Notes: generated by a model from the sequence alone, not told the origin. A DNA stretch of 64,000 nt from Arcuatula senhousia (GCA_963971305.1 OZ020306.1:33749512-33813511), one strand, 5' to 3'; counted from the stretch's first letter, positions 46,661 through 58,500 are shown. A program made the numbers and translations.

Positions 46661-47339
46661 TTCTCCCTCTGTATTTCTACTAATTAAACGACCTTTTTTC
46701 TGAGTACACATTCAAGATAGCCATGCATATTTTCTAAGAATACCTAACAGTCCATAAGACGAAATAAATCGGCATTTGTTGTGTCAGACAGACTTTTAAA
46801 AAAGATGCATTTTTCGGGTAAGAATTGCTATCATGACACATTGTTTTGCGTTTTACTATTTTTCTTATACAGATAGGCTGAATAGAATTATTTTTCTTTA
46901 CAATCCTAGCTTTTAGTGGAAGTAAATGTCTGATTGACGACTGATAACTCGAAACTTCTTTCATTTATGGTGAATGACATTTTATTTATCTTGTCAGTCA
47001 GTGGTTATACAGTTTAAAGCGCATCGATCCAATTTTGTATTTTAGAGTCATATAAAATCAGCCTTTTTCATCAGGTCCGGAATTTTAGCTTTTAGGAAAA
47101 TAGTTTACACTAAAATTTAAATTAATGCTACTTTTGAGATTTAAATACCTAACGTCACTTTTGAAAAAATTAAACAAAACTTCGCTTTAATGTTCTATTC
47201 TCTTCATATTCGTTTAGTCTTTGGAATTTTTAATTTAAGGGTAGATTATTGCCTGGAACTTTGTTTTACCTGTTTTCTTGTAATCTCCTTTTAAATTATT
47301 TTTATGTTGCAAAGCGACTTATATGAATAGAAAATAATA

Positions 47340-47515
47340 AGATGTAGAATAAGTGTACGCGACACAGCCCACAATCAAGCGGCAATTTAGAAAAACCACA
47401 ATGGACAACCGCCAGCAGCCTTCAACGAGGCCAGTAGGCGCTGCTAGCGGTTCTGCAATCGGCCCATGGTCTCCAGTAGGCGCTGCTCGCGGTTCTGCTA
47501 TTGGCCTATGGTCTA
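47340..47515 (-). repeat. GTGTCGCGTACAC repeat with 42-bp tandem duplication
   Basis: AATAAGTGTACGCGACACAG, then CACAATGGACAACCGCCAGC. It ends in two 42-bp units (47431-47472 and 47473-47514) beginning CCAGTAGGCGCTGCTAGCGG or CCAGTAGGCGCTGCTCGCGG. Confidence 0.7.
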
Positions 47516-47769
47516 AATAAAATGCATATATTCAAATCAAGTCCTGAAATAGTCACAGATAGACCCCTTCTTATACAGGGAACAGAAAACATCAAAAAGA
47601 CAAGTAGAAACAAAAGCTTTGTCAAAGATTCCTTGCTTAGAACAGACACATATAATATGTGACGGGGTTAAACTAGTTATATGAGTCACTTTGACACTAT
47701 CTGTCGTCTTGCGTCGTCACAAAAAAAAGCATCGTCACAGTTTTTCGAGTAACTTTATGTTACAGACTA

Positions 47770-48268
47770 TTGATACTTTACTCCCAAGCAGCACGATTTC
47801 GGCTATATCCGGGAGATGAACATGAAAGTGGTGATACAATGAACACGAAATGATGATGAAGTGGAGGAAATGGGGACACAAGGCCAATCGGGTAGGAGAG
47901 TTTTGACTGCCACTGGAAAAAGGAGTGATGGGTAGGGACGGGAAATTTAGCCTCCTGCATGGGGATCCTACGGTCCTACTCTTACCGAGACCTGCAGCAG
48001 GGTTCTTTAACGTGCGAGGAACGTGACATTTTTCCCAACACGGTGCAACACTATGGTTAGCGGTCAGGTTTTCCGCATTATCGCCTGACGACCCCGCATC
48101 TCTCGATGTCAGGACTGCCCCATTCAACCACCTGGGGCACACATCCCAGTCGCTTTGTTGGCAAAGCGGACTGACCCGATGTCAGGTTTCTGAGCGCTCT
48201 TTATTGGACTTTTACCGACAAGCTTAGCGCTGCTGCGGGCCTATTCGCCACCCGGAACCCGCAAGGGT
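47770..48268 (-). mobile_element. SINE-like copy, (AACT)-tail subtype
   Basis: ACTCCCAAGCAGCACGATTT then CGGCTATATCCGGGAG; head CACCCGGAACCCGCAAGGG. Collinear with 44771-45539 minus its nested insert. The 135-codon ORF here is not a gene. Confidence 0.75.
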
Positions 48269-48435
48269 AATAAAATATTCAAATAATTAAGCTAACAGTT
48301 AGCCTTAAATGATAAAAATATTCAGTTAAACGGTTTATATACTATTAAAAATTGTGACTTATATGTTACAATTGTGGTTTTTTCCTTTAAGCTCTTAAAA
48401 CACAATTGAATTAAATATTTTAATATATTTATTGG

Positions 48436-48890
48436 TGGTGGTCCAGAAAAAGTATTGATTGTTGGAAGCTCTTTGGTTAAAAATGCGTATTTAAAATCCA
48501 GAGAGCGTCCCAATGGTATACATTTGGGTCTAGACAGAATTATTCTTCGGATCTGGTGGCAGGGACAGAGCGGCAAGGTAGTAAATATACTTCCAAGTCA
48601 TATCCACTCATGCTTGAATTGGAAGCACCGCCAAAATTCATCGGTATCCATGAAGGTGCAAATGATTTAGGTAGTAAAAAGGCGGGGTATTTCCGAACCG
48701 AAATAAACATGATTATAAGATGCCTTTATTAAAGAATGCCACAAACTCAAATCATTTGGTCACAAATGTAACCACGTTTTTCATGGAGACATCCATCAAA
48801 TATAAGATATTGGCGCAGGTTTAATAACTGCATTGCTTCTTATGTGTTTTAAGGTTAGGTGGTAGTTATATCCGACACCCAGAATTGAAT
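48436..48890 (+). pseudogene. SGNH-hydrolase-like domain, broken
   Basis: Frame 1 encodes GPEKVLIVGSSLVKNAYLKS, then HLGLDRIILRIWWQGQSGK. A frameshift near 48590 leads to LMLELEAPPKFIGIHEGAND. Further pieces IIWSQM-stop-PRFSWRHP and GGSYIRHPEL follow. VGSS with catalytic Ser, IWWQGQSG, and H-x-G-x-ND (here EGAND) are SGNH/GDSL blocks I, II and III as found in hydrolase domains attached to mollusc tyrosine-recombinase elements (DIRS/Ngaro-like). Frameshift and stops make it a dead copy. Element identity is inference. Confidence 0.65.
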
Positions 48891-49062
48891 TAAGAAAAAG
48901 ATAATTTCCTGCGTCTGTGAGATGAACTCCGTCATTGCGAAAAAGAGCAGGGTGTCTGAATTCTGGGTGTTGGATATAACTATTATTTTTGGTAGCCATA
49001 TGCAATTTGCGGTAAACACATTTGACATGGATATTTCCGGCATTTCGAAGATCATTGATCAT
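48796..49062 (-). pseudogene. SGNH-hydrolase C-terminal part, opposite strand
   Basis: Minus strand encodes KNNSYIQHPEFRHPALFRND then GVHLTDAGNYLFLNSILG. DGVHLT-x-x-GN is the block V signature with catalytic Asp/His of the same hydrolase family as 48436-48890. It is reversed relative to that half and joined through an inverted repeat (48863-48887 versus 48961-48980). Confidence 0.6.
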
Positions 49063-49275
49063 TTATTGAACATTAATTTCGCATTCCATTTATTCAGCAT
49101 TTTCATTTATTATACTTATATTTATGTTTTTATCTTTGTATAAATTTAACTGTGCTCCTTACGGCATATCATTGTTTGTTTTCTTGAAGGCATGCTGATA
49201 TTGATTTTTTTTTCGTCCGGATATGCTTCTATTTTAAGTTCAAAGACTCTCCTCCCAAATTGAACGGTCTAGAAA

Positions 49276-51354
49276 ATGCACCAAAATCAAAACAATATTG
49301 AAAAAGATTTGATAAATATGGAAGAATTTTTAACATATGAAGAGGAAACAGATTGTCCTATTACTTGTTCTGAAGTAAATAACATTCTAAAGAAAATTAA
49401 GCTAGGCAAGGCCAGTGGACCAGATAAAATATTAAATGAAATTATTAAATACAGTAAAATAGTGACATTAAAAGCATATACAAAACTGTTTAACTTAATT
49501 TTAAAGTCTGGGTGTTATCCAAAATCATGGGAAGAATCATTTATTATAGCCATTCATAAATCAGGTGATAAATCAAACTTAAATAATTACAGAGGTATAT
49601 CACTTATGAATTGCATGTCAAAGATATTCAGTGCTATACTTAATTCAAGGCTTCAAAATTTTATGAAAGATAAATTTAACTCCTCACAGTTTGGATTTAG
49701 AGAAAACCACAGGACCTCTGATAGTTTATTTATTTTAAAAACTTTAATTAATAAATACCTTCATAAAAATAAACAAAAGATTTTTGTTTGCTTCATAGAT
49801 CTACAGAAGGCTTTTGATTCATTATGGAGAAACGGATTATTATACAAGTTAGGAAATATTGGTATAGGAAAAAATATGTATAATATTATAAAAGATCAAT
49901 TCAAAAATACTTTGGGTAGTTTTAAACACCAAGATGTACATTCAAATTTTTTCTCTTTCGACAAAGGTGTAAGACAAGGAGATGGTATTAGTCCTACATT
50001 GTTTAATATTTTCATTAATGATATAGGAAAAATCTTTGATCAAGATAGAAGTGACCCTTTAGAATTGTTAGAATCGAAAATAGGCAGTTTATTATTTGCT
50101 GATGATCTGATTATATTATCGAAAAGCAAGGAAGGTCTACAAAAAAGCTTAGACAATTTGTCAGAATATTGTGATAAATGGCAATTAACTGTAAATGTAA
50201 AAAAGTCTAAAACTATGATTTTTCAAAATAATTGTAATAAATTACATGATCCCTTTGTCAAATTCAAAGGGAGCTACCTTGAAAATGTTAAAGAATTTAA
50301 ATATTTAGGATGTATGCTTAGTAGCAATGGTAATCTTAATAATAGTAGCCTTGACTTGTCCAAAAAGGCTAGTAAAGTTTTATTTTCCATTAAATCATAC
50401 ACTGCAGATCTTGGTAATGTACCGGTTAAGGTGGCATGTAATTTGTTTGACACATTAGTCAAACCTATATTAACGTACAACTCTGAAATAACTTTTATGG
50501 ACAACTATTTAAAACTTTTTAGAGCAAAACAAAGGGCAGAAAAAAGTAAATCTGTTATAGATATTTTGAGCTTTGTAGATAAAACCTCTATCGAAAAGGT
50601 ACATTTGAGATTTTGCAAAAGTACTCTAGGGGTAAAAAGAACATGTACAAATTTAGTTGTCAGAGAAGAGCTTGGTAGAGTGCCAATTGAAACTTTTATT
50701 AAGACTCAATCAATCATGTATTTACTTAGCCTTAATACTGAGAACATTAATCCTCTCTTAAAAGAGGCATTCAATTTGAGTAAAAGTCTTGACCAAAAGG
50801 GGGTCTATTCTTGGTATACATATGCCAAACATATTATGTCAGAAACCGAATTAGATATTGACATTTTAAACAATTGTCAAACAATGAAAGAAGTTAAACA
50901 GCATAAAAAAATAGTGAAAGAAAACTCAGAAATTTTTTATAAAGAAATTATATTAAATAAACTAAATAATTTAAATGAAAATAATAAAAACTGTCTGTAT
51001 AAATCTCTAAAACAAAATGTAAATGAAATGGAATACTATCTTTCATATCATAATAAAACATTAAGAATCCTTTTATCTAAAATTAGACTAAGCGACCACA
51101 AACTAATGATTGAACTTGGTAGATATAGAAAAATCCCAAGAGATCAAAGACTGTGTGCCATATGCAACACACTTGATGATGAGTCACACTTCTTACTTGA
51201 ATGTAAAATCAATTCTAATATTCGAACTGTCTTTTTGCAATATTATAATAACATTTATGATTTTAGTAAACTAAGTAAAACTGAAAAACTAACAAAAATT
51301 CTGAATCCAACTACAACTGAAGAAATTAAGACCGTTACTTCTTTTATTAAATAG
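49276..51354 (+). CDS. LINE reverse transcriptase ORF, 692 residues, 5' truncated
   Basis: Non-LTR retrotransposon polymerase. Motifs in order: GKASGPDKILNEII, NNYRGISLMNCMSKIF, SSQFGFRENHRTSDS, FVCFIDLQKAFDSLW with first catalytic Asp, KGVRQGDGISPTLFNIFIN, and LLFADDLIILSK with the FADD box (Asp276-277). Near the C-terminus, CAIC-x7-H-x4-C (627-643) is a CCHC knuckle like those ending jockey/CR1-superfamily ORF2 proteins. The apurinic endonuclease domain expected upstream is absent, and an in-frame TAG sits at 49270-49272. The ORF itself is fully open, implying a young insertion. Ends with TTAATAAAATAAAATAAAAA-type tail at 51515-51543. Exact clade not decided. Confidence 0.9.
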   Translation: MHQNQNNIEKDLINMEEFLTYEEETDCPITCSEVNNILKKIKLGKASGPDKILNEIIKYSKIVTLKAYTKLFNLILKSGCYPKSWEESFIIAIHKSGDKSNLNNYRGISLMNCMSKIFSAILNSRLQNFMKDKFNSSQFGFRENHRTSDSLFILKTLINKYLHKNKQKIFVCFIDLQKAFDSLWRNGLLYKLGNIGIGKNMYNIIKDQFKNTLGSFKHQDVHSNFFSFDKGVRQGDGISPTLFNIFINDIGKIFDQDRSDPLELLESKIGSLLFADDLIILSKSKEGLQKSLDNLSEYCDKWQLTVNVKKSKTMIFQNNCNKLHDPFVKFKGSYLENVKEFKYLGCMLSSNGNLNNSSLDLSKKASKVLFSIKSYTADLGNVPVKVACNLFDTLVKPILTYNSEITFMDNYLKLFRAKQRAEKSKSVIDILSFVDKTSIEKVHLRFCKSTLGVKRTCTNLVVREELGRVPIETFIKTQSIMYLLSLNTENINPLLKEAFNLSKSLDQKGVYSWYTYAKHIMSETELDIDILNNCQTMKEVKQHKKIVKENSEIFYKEIILNKLNNLNENNKNCLYKSLKQNVNEMEYYLSYHNKTLRILLSKIRLSDHKLMIELGRYRKIPRDQRLCAICNTLDDESHFLLECKINSNIRTVFLQYYNNIYDFSKLSKTEKLTKILNPTTTEEIKTVTSFIK

Positions 51355-51543
51355 TCAATAGAACTGAGAGAAGGAGACCTGTCATAAATACTTTAGCTGT
51401 ACATTGTAAAATTTAGATACCACTATGATTTATGTTGTTCTTTGCTTGTTTTATATTCATGTATATGTTTTTAAGTTTTGTAAAGCTATAACCAATGCGG
51501 TTTACTGTGTGCTTTAATAAAATAAAATAAAAATAATAAAAAC
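51355..51543 (+). mobile_element. LINE 3' UTR and A-rich tail
   Basis: Non-coding stretch ending in an (ATAAA)n tail, GCTTTAATAAAATAAAATAA then AAATAATAAAAAC, the expected 3' end of the LINE at 49276. Confidence 0.7.
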
Positions 51544-52379
51544 AACTAGGATGATTTCAGATTAAAAATCACTGCATCGATTCGAAATCAAATCTTTTTT
51601 ATTCGTTCATAAAAAAAAATGTTTCCAATGACACTTTAAACACGTCAACTTTATATGTCTTCTGTTCAAAATTATTCAATCAAAATATTTCATTTCGGTA
51701 ATTCGGAAATTTACCATAACGCACCTCGCACATGTTTTTACTTTTAATAGGTAAACAAATGTTTTAGTATCAAAGTGTCCACAGTGATATTTTGATTTCT
51801 AAAAGATTTTATTCCTCAACTAAGGCGTGGAACTCCGTCATATGAGAATCCATCTGTTCTGTTTCATGTTGTAATGTGGAGAGGTGTTCTTTTTTCACAT
51901 GTATGGTCATGTATTTAAAAAAATATTTGTCAACCTTTAATGATTAGAATTATGCTGTGCTCGCAGTTATGCAATGCCTATTTCATATTAGAATTTACGG
52001 TTAAACGTAAATTAAATTATCGTTGTTCCGAAAAGTTCTCCGTAATTTAGTTCTGAAATAGTACTGGAAGTGACGTCATCTGCGTCAGGTGATTTCGAGT
52101 GCAACTTCAAACATGAAGAGACGTTAAAAGTTTTTTAAGCTTTATCAAGAACAACAGAGGCTCCACTTTCGGTATAAAGAAAGAAGACATATAAGACCTA
52201 GTGATATTTTAGAACATTTATGACCAATTATACAACACGATGTTTACGTTTGGGCAGAATGTATTTGTATTGAACGAGGAATTCAATGTTCATTTCAGAA
52301 CTGTTGAGGATGCACTGTCCTTGGAAGAACAAGTTTAAGATTGAGAAGTGGAAACGGCTGTATTAACAATGGTACCCGA
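51544..52379. other. Intergenic, nothing recognised
   Basis: Unique-looking AT-rich sequence with no motif or repeat identified. Confidence 0.4.
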
Positions 52380-52500
52380 AACAATAAGGGGTAGAAGAGT
52401 GTTGACTGCAAAGAAGTTTGGTGACTATGTCTTTTTGTGTTTTCGTGTGAAAGAGGTAGGTTTTGTGTCATAAAACCTGGTTCAACCCACCGTTTCCTTT
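52380..52500 (+). repeat. Diverged copy of the Penelope-associated tail
   Basis: Contains GTGTCATAAAACCTGGTTCA then ACCCACCGTTT, matching the end of the 157-bp unit at 2006-2162. Abuts a SINE-like fragment on its right. Confidence 0.6.
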
Positions 52501-52504
52501 AAAA

Positions 52505-52745
52505 TGTGTTCCCGAGTGGCCGCAGGGGTTGTTTCATGTATGTCTTAAATACGATTACCCTGACTGCTGACCATATGGTTCCATCGTGTGTGGAGAGTGC
52601 CACGTTTAAATCACGTAAAAGATCCTTTTGTGGACCGCTAATTAGTGCACCACAAAGGCTTATTTTTTGCAACTACCAAACTCTTCCCTTTTACAGTGGT
52701 CTCCCAAAACAATTGTTCCTTTGATTCCCATGGATTGGTCCCGCA
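52505..52745 (+). mobile_element. SINE-like fragment
   Basis: CCTGACTGCTGACCATATGG, GTGGAGAGTGCCACGTTTAA, CACGTAAAAGATCC. Tail lost. Confidence 0.55.
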
Positions 52746-52844
52746 AATAGGCCTAAAGTAACTCTATGTCCACTTCAGAACGCAAAGTACGCTGATTATG
52801 GTCAAGGCACTTTACTCACAGAGCAACTTGAGACTCATTTCACC

Positions 52845-53406
52845 ACAAGATTGCTACACGCAGCCAATGTCCCCCGCCGCCGTATTAAAGTTGAAAAGCA
52901 ACTTACTAGTAATTTAAAAAAAAATATATGCCTTTGCGATACGATTACCTACATATCATGGCAATCAATCCCACAAAATTTCATCAAAATCTTAGGTCAC
53001 AAAGTGTTCCTATAACCTAAAATGAACAAAGTCGATAAAGTCCAATAACTCCTATAAAATTTGTCAAATCAAAATGGCGGTGCGATATGATCAATTACAG
53101 ATCATGGCAAACAATTCTACAAAGTTTCATCTAAATCCATTGAGCGGTCTCGCAGGAGTTGCGCTCACAAAGTGTTCCTATATGACATAAAATGAACATA
53201 GTCCATAAAGTCCCATAACTCCTATAAAATTTGTCAAATCAAAATGGCGGTGCGATATGATCAACTACATATTATGACAAACAATCCTACAAAGTTTCAT
53301 CTAAATCCGATGAGAGGTCTTAGAGGAGTTACGCTCACACAAGTGTGACGGACGCACGGACAGACGGACGGACACCATTACTAGGTCCCTGCGGCGGGGG
53401 ACAAAA
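52845..53406 (+). mobile_element. Pearl/Helentron-like element, three cores (same family)
   Basis: Starts GATTGCTACACGCAGCCAAT then CCCCCGCCGCCG. Cores match 32775-34176. Ends GACGGACGCACGGACAGACG then CTAGGTCCCTGCGGCGGGGG. Left CCCCCGCCGC pairs with right GCGGCGGGGG. Confidence 0.85.
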
Positions 53407-53409
53407 ATA

Positions 53410-53680
53410 TGGTATGCGTGTTCCAGGTGGTTGATTACGATATATGCATGACGGGGTCGTTAGGCCATACTACAGAGAAGTTTCATTTTGTGGGATCATG
53501 TCACGTTTCTCTCACGTGAAAAACATTAATGCGACTTTTCGAGTAGAGTACGGGCCCTGCAGTAGGTTAATATATATATAAACCTTCCATGAGCAGTCAA
53601 AATTCCTTTCTTCATAGGCCTTGTGTCCCTATCCATCTTCTCACTTTTATCATCATTTCATGCTAGCCAAAATCGTCCCT
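53410..53680 (+). mobile_element. SINE-like fragment
   Basis: GACGGGGTCGTTAGGCCATA, CATGTCACGTTTCTCTCACG, CCTGCAGTAGGTTAATAT; tail lost after CATCATTTCATG. Confidence 0.5.
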
Positions 53681-56171
53681 TTGAATAAAGCAATTACAAA
53701 CGTACTATTACTAAGCAACAAAGTTCATTATAGAAAATATAAAGTAAGAAACCTTAGTCTCTCTATCTTTAAATAAGATGAATATATATAAAAGATGTAT
53801 CCACTTACAAAAGAAAACTTACCCTTCATTGACGTCAGCGAAAGGTCTTTTTTCAAAATATTTATTTCAAGCAATCATTGCAAGTAATTTAGACATCTTT
53901 CTGACAGTTCATTACCGGAATGAGAAATTTAATCTGTTATAAAACAAAACGTGTTGATCCCTACTGTGTATTATTCAAGATAGGAAAAGGTTACTATACC
54001 CTATAGGTTTAGGACGGATGAACTCCTGTTCAATCTTTATCCCCACTGCATCTGTCTGTCCGTTCGTTCACAATTTTAGGGAAGACACGGCTATCAGTTG
54101 AATAAGAAACCAAATAGCCAAATGGTGATATGTGGTTCATATTGGAAATCAAGTGTGTTTGATTTTTTACCATACATTTCAAGTTACAACTACATAGCTC
54201 TGGAGCTGTTATCAGTAAAATGGTTAACTTGGTTATGATATGCATTTAATCAAAACAATTAGAAACCTTAGGTCCAAAAAGTACGGAAACACAAGTTCTT
54301 TTAACAAAAAAAGTTCCAAGAGAGAAGTCAAGCTCATCGTTGAGATAAAAGACCACTCGCAGTACAAGGATAGAAAGCTGTTGTTTTTGATTGGTTGTTG
54401 TATATTTAATGTTCAGTCAACAATATTTTAGTCGAAATCATAACAAGAGCAAATGAAAAAAACGAATTCAATTGTGAAGACCGACTAAGGAAACAAAACT
54501 CGTAACACAGACTCATGTACATGTATGTCATACGGAAAAGAAATGTACGACCATTAACCAGAATAAAAATGAACCAAACACACAGGACAGGCCAGTGTAC
54601 TCTCAACGCACCGTAGGCCAAGCATTCAGAAACTGACGAAACTGTGAGAAAATACTTCGCACAATCTGGAAATCTTACCTACGTGCCAGCGACTGGCAAT
54701 TAAAATTTCCTCACCTGAAATGAGATCGCACACAGTTTTGAACAGCCACACAGTTTGGAACACTTACCAGAGTTGAATATAACCAACGCTTACCTTTCAC
54801 AAAAACAAGCCTTTTCAGTCGAAAATAAAATGCTGAATCCTGGTTGAACGTACATTAACTTGAAGGCGAAAATGGAAAGAAAACATCTAACAGGATAGAA
54901 ACAGAAAAGAACTAAATCGTGAAATCCAAAGTGAAGTAAAATATAACCGCAGAGGAAAACTAGTTTTGACTGCTCAATTATGTTTGGACGTAAGGACCCC
55001 CAGTAGACAATTTAGCCAGGACAATGACCAAAAGTGAGCTTTCTCCTTTCAAACTCTGCTGATGCGACCTTTAACTTGCTCTAGCGTGACCGTTTAAGGG
55101 GTAAGAAAATAAGACACCTAAGCAAACTGAGCAATATAGAAGTTAAATTATGAAATAAAATATACAGATTTTCCATACAGAGAATAATCAAAAACTACAA
55201 AGCAAATAAAATCATTCAAAATAACTGAACTGCATGGGATGATGAGTCTCAAAATGTCTTCTAAGGGAAACAGAAAAGGCACCGAAAACCCCATATTCTA
55301 TTTCAAAACGCAAAGCCCTTGAAAAATTCGCAATGATCCTGATTCGATACAGCGATTTCAAGAGACAATGTATTTGATCAGAATTGATGACGCCAAAATA
55401 AGTATTAATACAACACAACGTCGGTAAAGGCCAAAGTTTGAAATACATGTACCAGGATGTTGTGCTCGAAACAAAAAAGAACATAACTAAGAATGAGAGT
55501 TTTACTAAGAAAGTACCAAAAATTACCAACTTCATAGAGCCAGAGGAAGAAGATAGTACGAATCTAACTCGTGGGTTCACGAAGTCTGAGAAATGTAAGA
55601 ATGTGAAAAGACGTAGTTACATTTCAATCCGTCTTAAAATAAATCTTTTGAGATAAAGTAATTAAATTCTAAACCCCCAGTAGTTGTTTCAATAAACAGA
55701 ACGCAATTTAAGTGTGCTATTTTCGTATCAAACATTCAAAATAGAGAAGCTTTAAAGATAATCTGTTTAAGCTTATTAGCACCTAATTGGCATGGAAAAC
55801 ATTCTTTCGAAGTTGAACGCTGATCAAAATGCATAAATCAAAGTCAAAATTCTTCGGGTGACACCTTAACAAATACATCTAGACTGCCAAAATTAAAAGA
55901 AAAAAGCTTTGAGTGAATGCTTACTTTGAAAAATAGTCTTGTTTTACTAGTAATTAAATCTCGTTTTTACGTAACACCCTTCATTAAAATAAAATAGATA
56001 GTCATATGATTGACTTTTTTTTCCCAATTATAAACAGCTACATTAAAGGGCTATAGTTTCTGTTCAAAAGCATTTTGGACAGTGTTTGCTACTTGCCTCG
56101 TTGGTTGCCGTTTAGTTTGCTTTGTTTGTTATTATGGTTTTAATTTTGTTGCCTCATTTTTGAACTTTGAA
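53681..56171. other. Intergenic, no supported gene
   Basis: Overlapping ORFs on both strands (55212-55580 minus, 55438-55656 plus) show no domain. The plus reading is Lys/Glu-rich, the minus one its hydrophobic complement. Unassigned. Confidence 0.4.
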
Positions 56172-56416
56172 CATGTGAGCTTATGCCATCACTATACGTC
56201 TGTCGTCGTCGTCAGAATTTCAAAACTCTTCTCTGAAACCACTGAACCAATATTAAACTGAAACTGCAGGATTGGTTTATGTCGGAAGCAAACGATCCTC
56301 ATTCTGCATTGGGTAGAAATTGTCGGATGACCCCCTATAGGGATAATAGCTAATAAAATATGTTCTTATAGCTTAAAGACCAGGTGAGTGATACAGGCCC
56401 CTTGGAGCCTCTGGTT
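56172..56416 (-). mobile_element. Helentron-like hairpin family, short copy
   Basis: Starts CATGTGAGCTTATGCCATCA as at 36565, carries TTCTCTGAAACCACTGAACC, and ends GACCAGGTGAGTGATACAGG then CCCCTTGGAGCCTC. Confidence 0.6.
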
Positions 56417-57699
56417 TCTTTTTCACTTTTGCTAGTTCTGCAAAACTACGTCAAAATTCGTTAAATACATGTAAAGGTCGTTTGCAAAAAAGGGGCCCCA
56501 TAAGTCCAGTTCCAAGACAACTGTGAAACATTAATGTAATAGTCACACAATTCACGAAATCGTACATGTAAGTAGGGAATGAACATGAAAGGATGTTAAA
56601 ATGAACTTAACGATGATGAAGTAAGAAAGGGGATGTGTACTTATTAACAAAATGAACCATTTGCAATATAAATTATAAATAAAAAAAGATTTAAAAACGT
56701 CTTCTCTGAAATGTCGGGGCATTCGGTTCAAAACAACCAATTTAAAAGTGGGAACAAAGTTTAAAAGTATTTGTGTCATATTTGGAAAATTTCTTTTTCG
56801 TTATATATGTATTGATCTAATCATACACAGCACAATTTTCAAATGGAAATAATCAAAATAAAGGAAAAAATCACAGGCGACTACATACATTGGAAATGAA
56901 ATCCGTGATGATCTTAAAAAAGATGATATATTTCTTCTGCGTCCACCGTTCCGTATTTCTGCCACACGTTAGCGGGGGTATCACTAGTGAACATTTGACT
57001 CGCATTAATGTATTTATTTGTTTAAACTGGCTTTACTTGGTTTCCCTGTTGTAGTTTTCTATATTCATACTGAAATTCTTATAATTAGAGAGTCTTTAGT
57101 AAAACATGTCACAATGCTGACAAGGCCTGGTGAATAAGCCTTTATTCCAAGACAATGCTCGGAGAATCGAGTCGGTATAGTGCGCATATCAATAATAAAT
57201 GGAATTTACTTGATTGACAAATAATTGTTCCACATCTTGATAAATTGCTATCTTGATTCAGTTTATATGACAGTCACAATCGTGCTGCCTTGTTTCTGAA
57301 TCAATTATGCATCTTTTCTGCTCTGATATTGTCATGCTTTGGTTCTCGAAAAGTCTTTAAAAGCCTGCAGTTTGGCATCTTAAATGCATTCTCACATTGT
57401 TAAGATATTTATTTACATGTGCTTTTGGTTACCCCTGCTAAAATGTACAGATACAAAGAATAAATGTTTGCTTTATTACGTAGCGACATTTCTTTTTTGG
57501 GGTGCATATGAAATTTACTTGCTGTTATTATATACTTGTTTGGTTTCACAAATCATTGGATTTTTGTTGAGGTTGATGCAATTTCAAAAATTAACGAAGT
57601 TCTTTGTTTCGGACACAAACTGGACCAGTCGATCGCGATGTTTGGACATAAATCAAACAGCAGAAAACGGCAAAAATATGTCACTCCAGCTTTGGTGGG
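56417..57699. other. Intergenic, nothing recognised
   Basis: Contains only a SINE-like scrap at 56570-56640. The 125-codon plus ORF at 57384-57761 runs into a pearl-like element. Confidence 0.4.
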
Positions 57700-58085
57700 G
57701 TATTGTTTTTGTCGTGTCCCTCCGTCTGTCCATCAAAAAGTTTGTGAGCACAACTCTTTAGAAACTACCAAACGAAATTCAACGAAACTTGGTATGTAGG
57801 AGTACACTGTACACCAAATTTTGTTAAGCAAATAACAAGGAAATTATGATCCTCAAAGTTTTGTGGGAGTAATGGTCCTTTGAAATTGGAAATTTGCTCA
57901 TAAGATGCATTTATCATTTTGTCTGCTCAACTCCTCCGAAACTTCTGTAATAAAGTGTATAGAATATTACGAAACTTGGTATAAAGTAAGAGAACAAATG
58001 AAATTGTGCATTTTACTAGTAAATTTTGATCCTCAAATTTTGTGGTAGATATGACCCTTTGAACTTGGATTTATTAAGAAAATTC
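57700..58085 (-). mobile_element. Pearl/Helentron-like element, reverse, truncated
   Basis: TCGTGTCCCTCCGTCTGTCC marks the ACGG-run end. Two ~180-bp cores (ACTCCTCCGAAACTTCTG and similar). Core-like sequence also flanks 59690-59930. Confidence 0.6.
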
Positions 58086-58424
58086 TAAGTATCATAGTTT
58101 CTGCCCCTTCCAACTTCTCCCTTTATCTTGTGGTTCTTCAAACTTTGCTGCTCCCTTTGTATCCTCGGAAACCCTGGGGTTCTCTCGCTTACTCCTGGGA
58201 CATTCCACATAAAATTACTCGTTTTTGATAGTTTTGTATCGAGCCTTCTGATTGGTCGCATTACATTTTTCAAATGCAATTTAAACATATTTCTATATTT
58301 AGCGTAAACTTTATGAAGTTCAAGATCAGATCCCGAACGCGAAACTAATCAAATCATACCAAATGTCCCAGGGGTGATAAATGAGTAAGCCAGAGTAGAA
58401 CCCCTGGGTTTCCAAGCCGACCTG

Positions 58425-58500
58425 TTCCGGATTTCCCATCATCATTTCGTGTTCATTTTATCATCTTTTTCATGTCCATCGCCTTTGCAGTCAGAAAGGT
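58425..58500 (+). mobile_element. SINE-like 3' fragment
   Basis: TTCCCATCATCATTTCGTGT, then CATTTTATCATCTTTTTCAT. A similar fragment in minus orientation is at 56570-56640. Confidence 0.45.

Noticed and set aside
47735..48142. 135-codon minus ORF
   Set aside because: Lies within the SINE-like copy 47770-48268; a parallel ORF occurs at 45087-45320 in another copy.
55212..55656. Overlapping ORFs on both strands
   Set aside because: No motif, no splice context, composition typical of AT-rich complement pairs.
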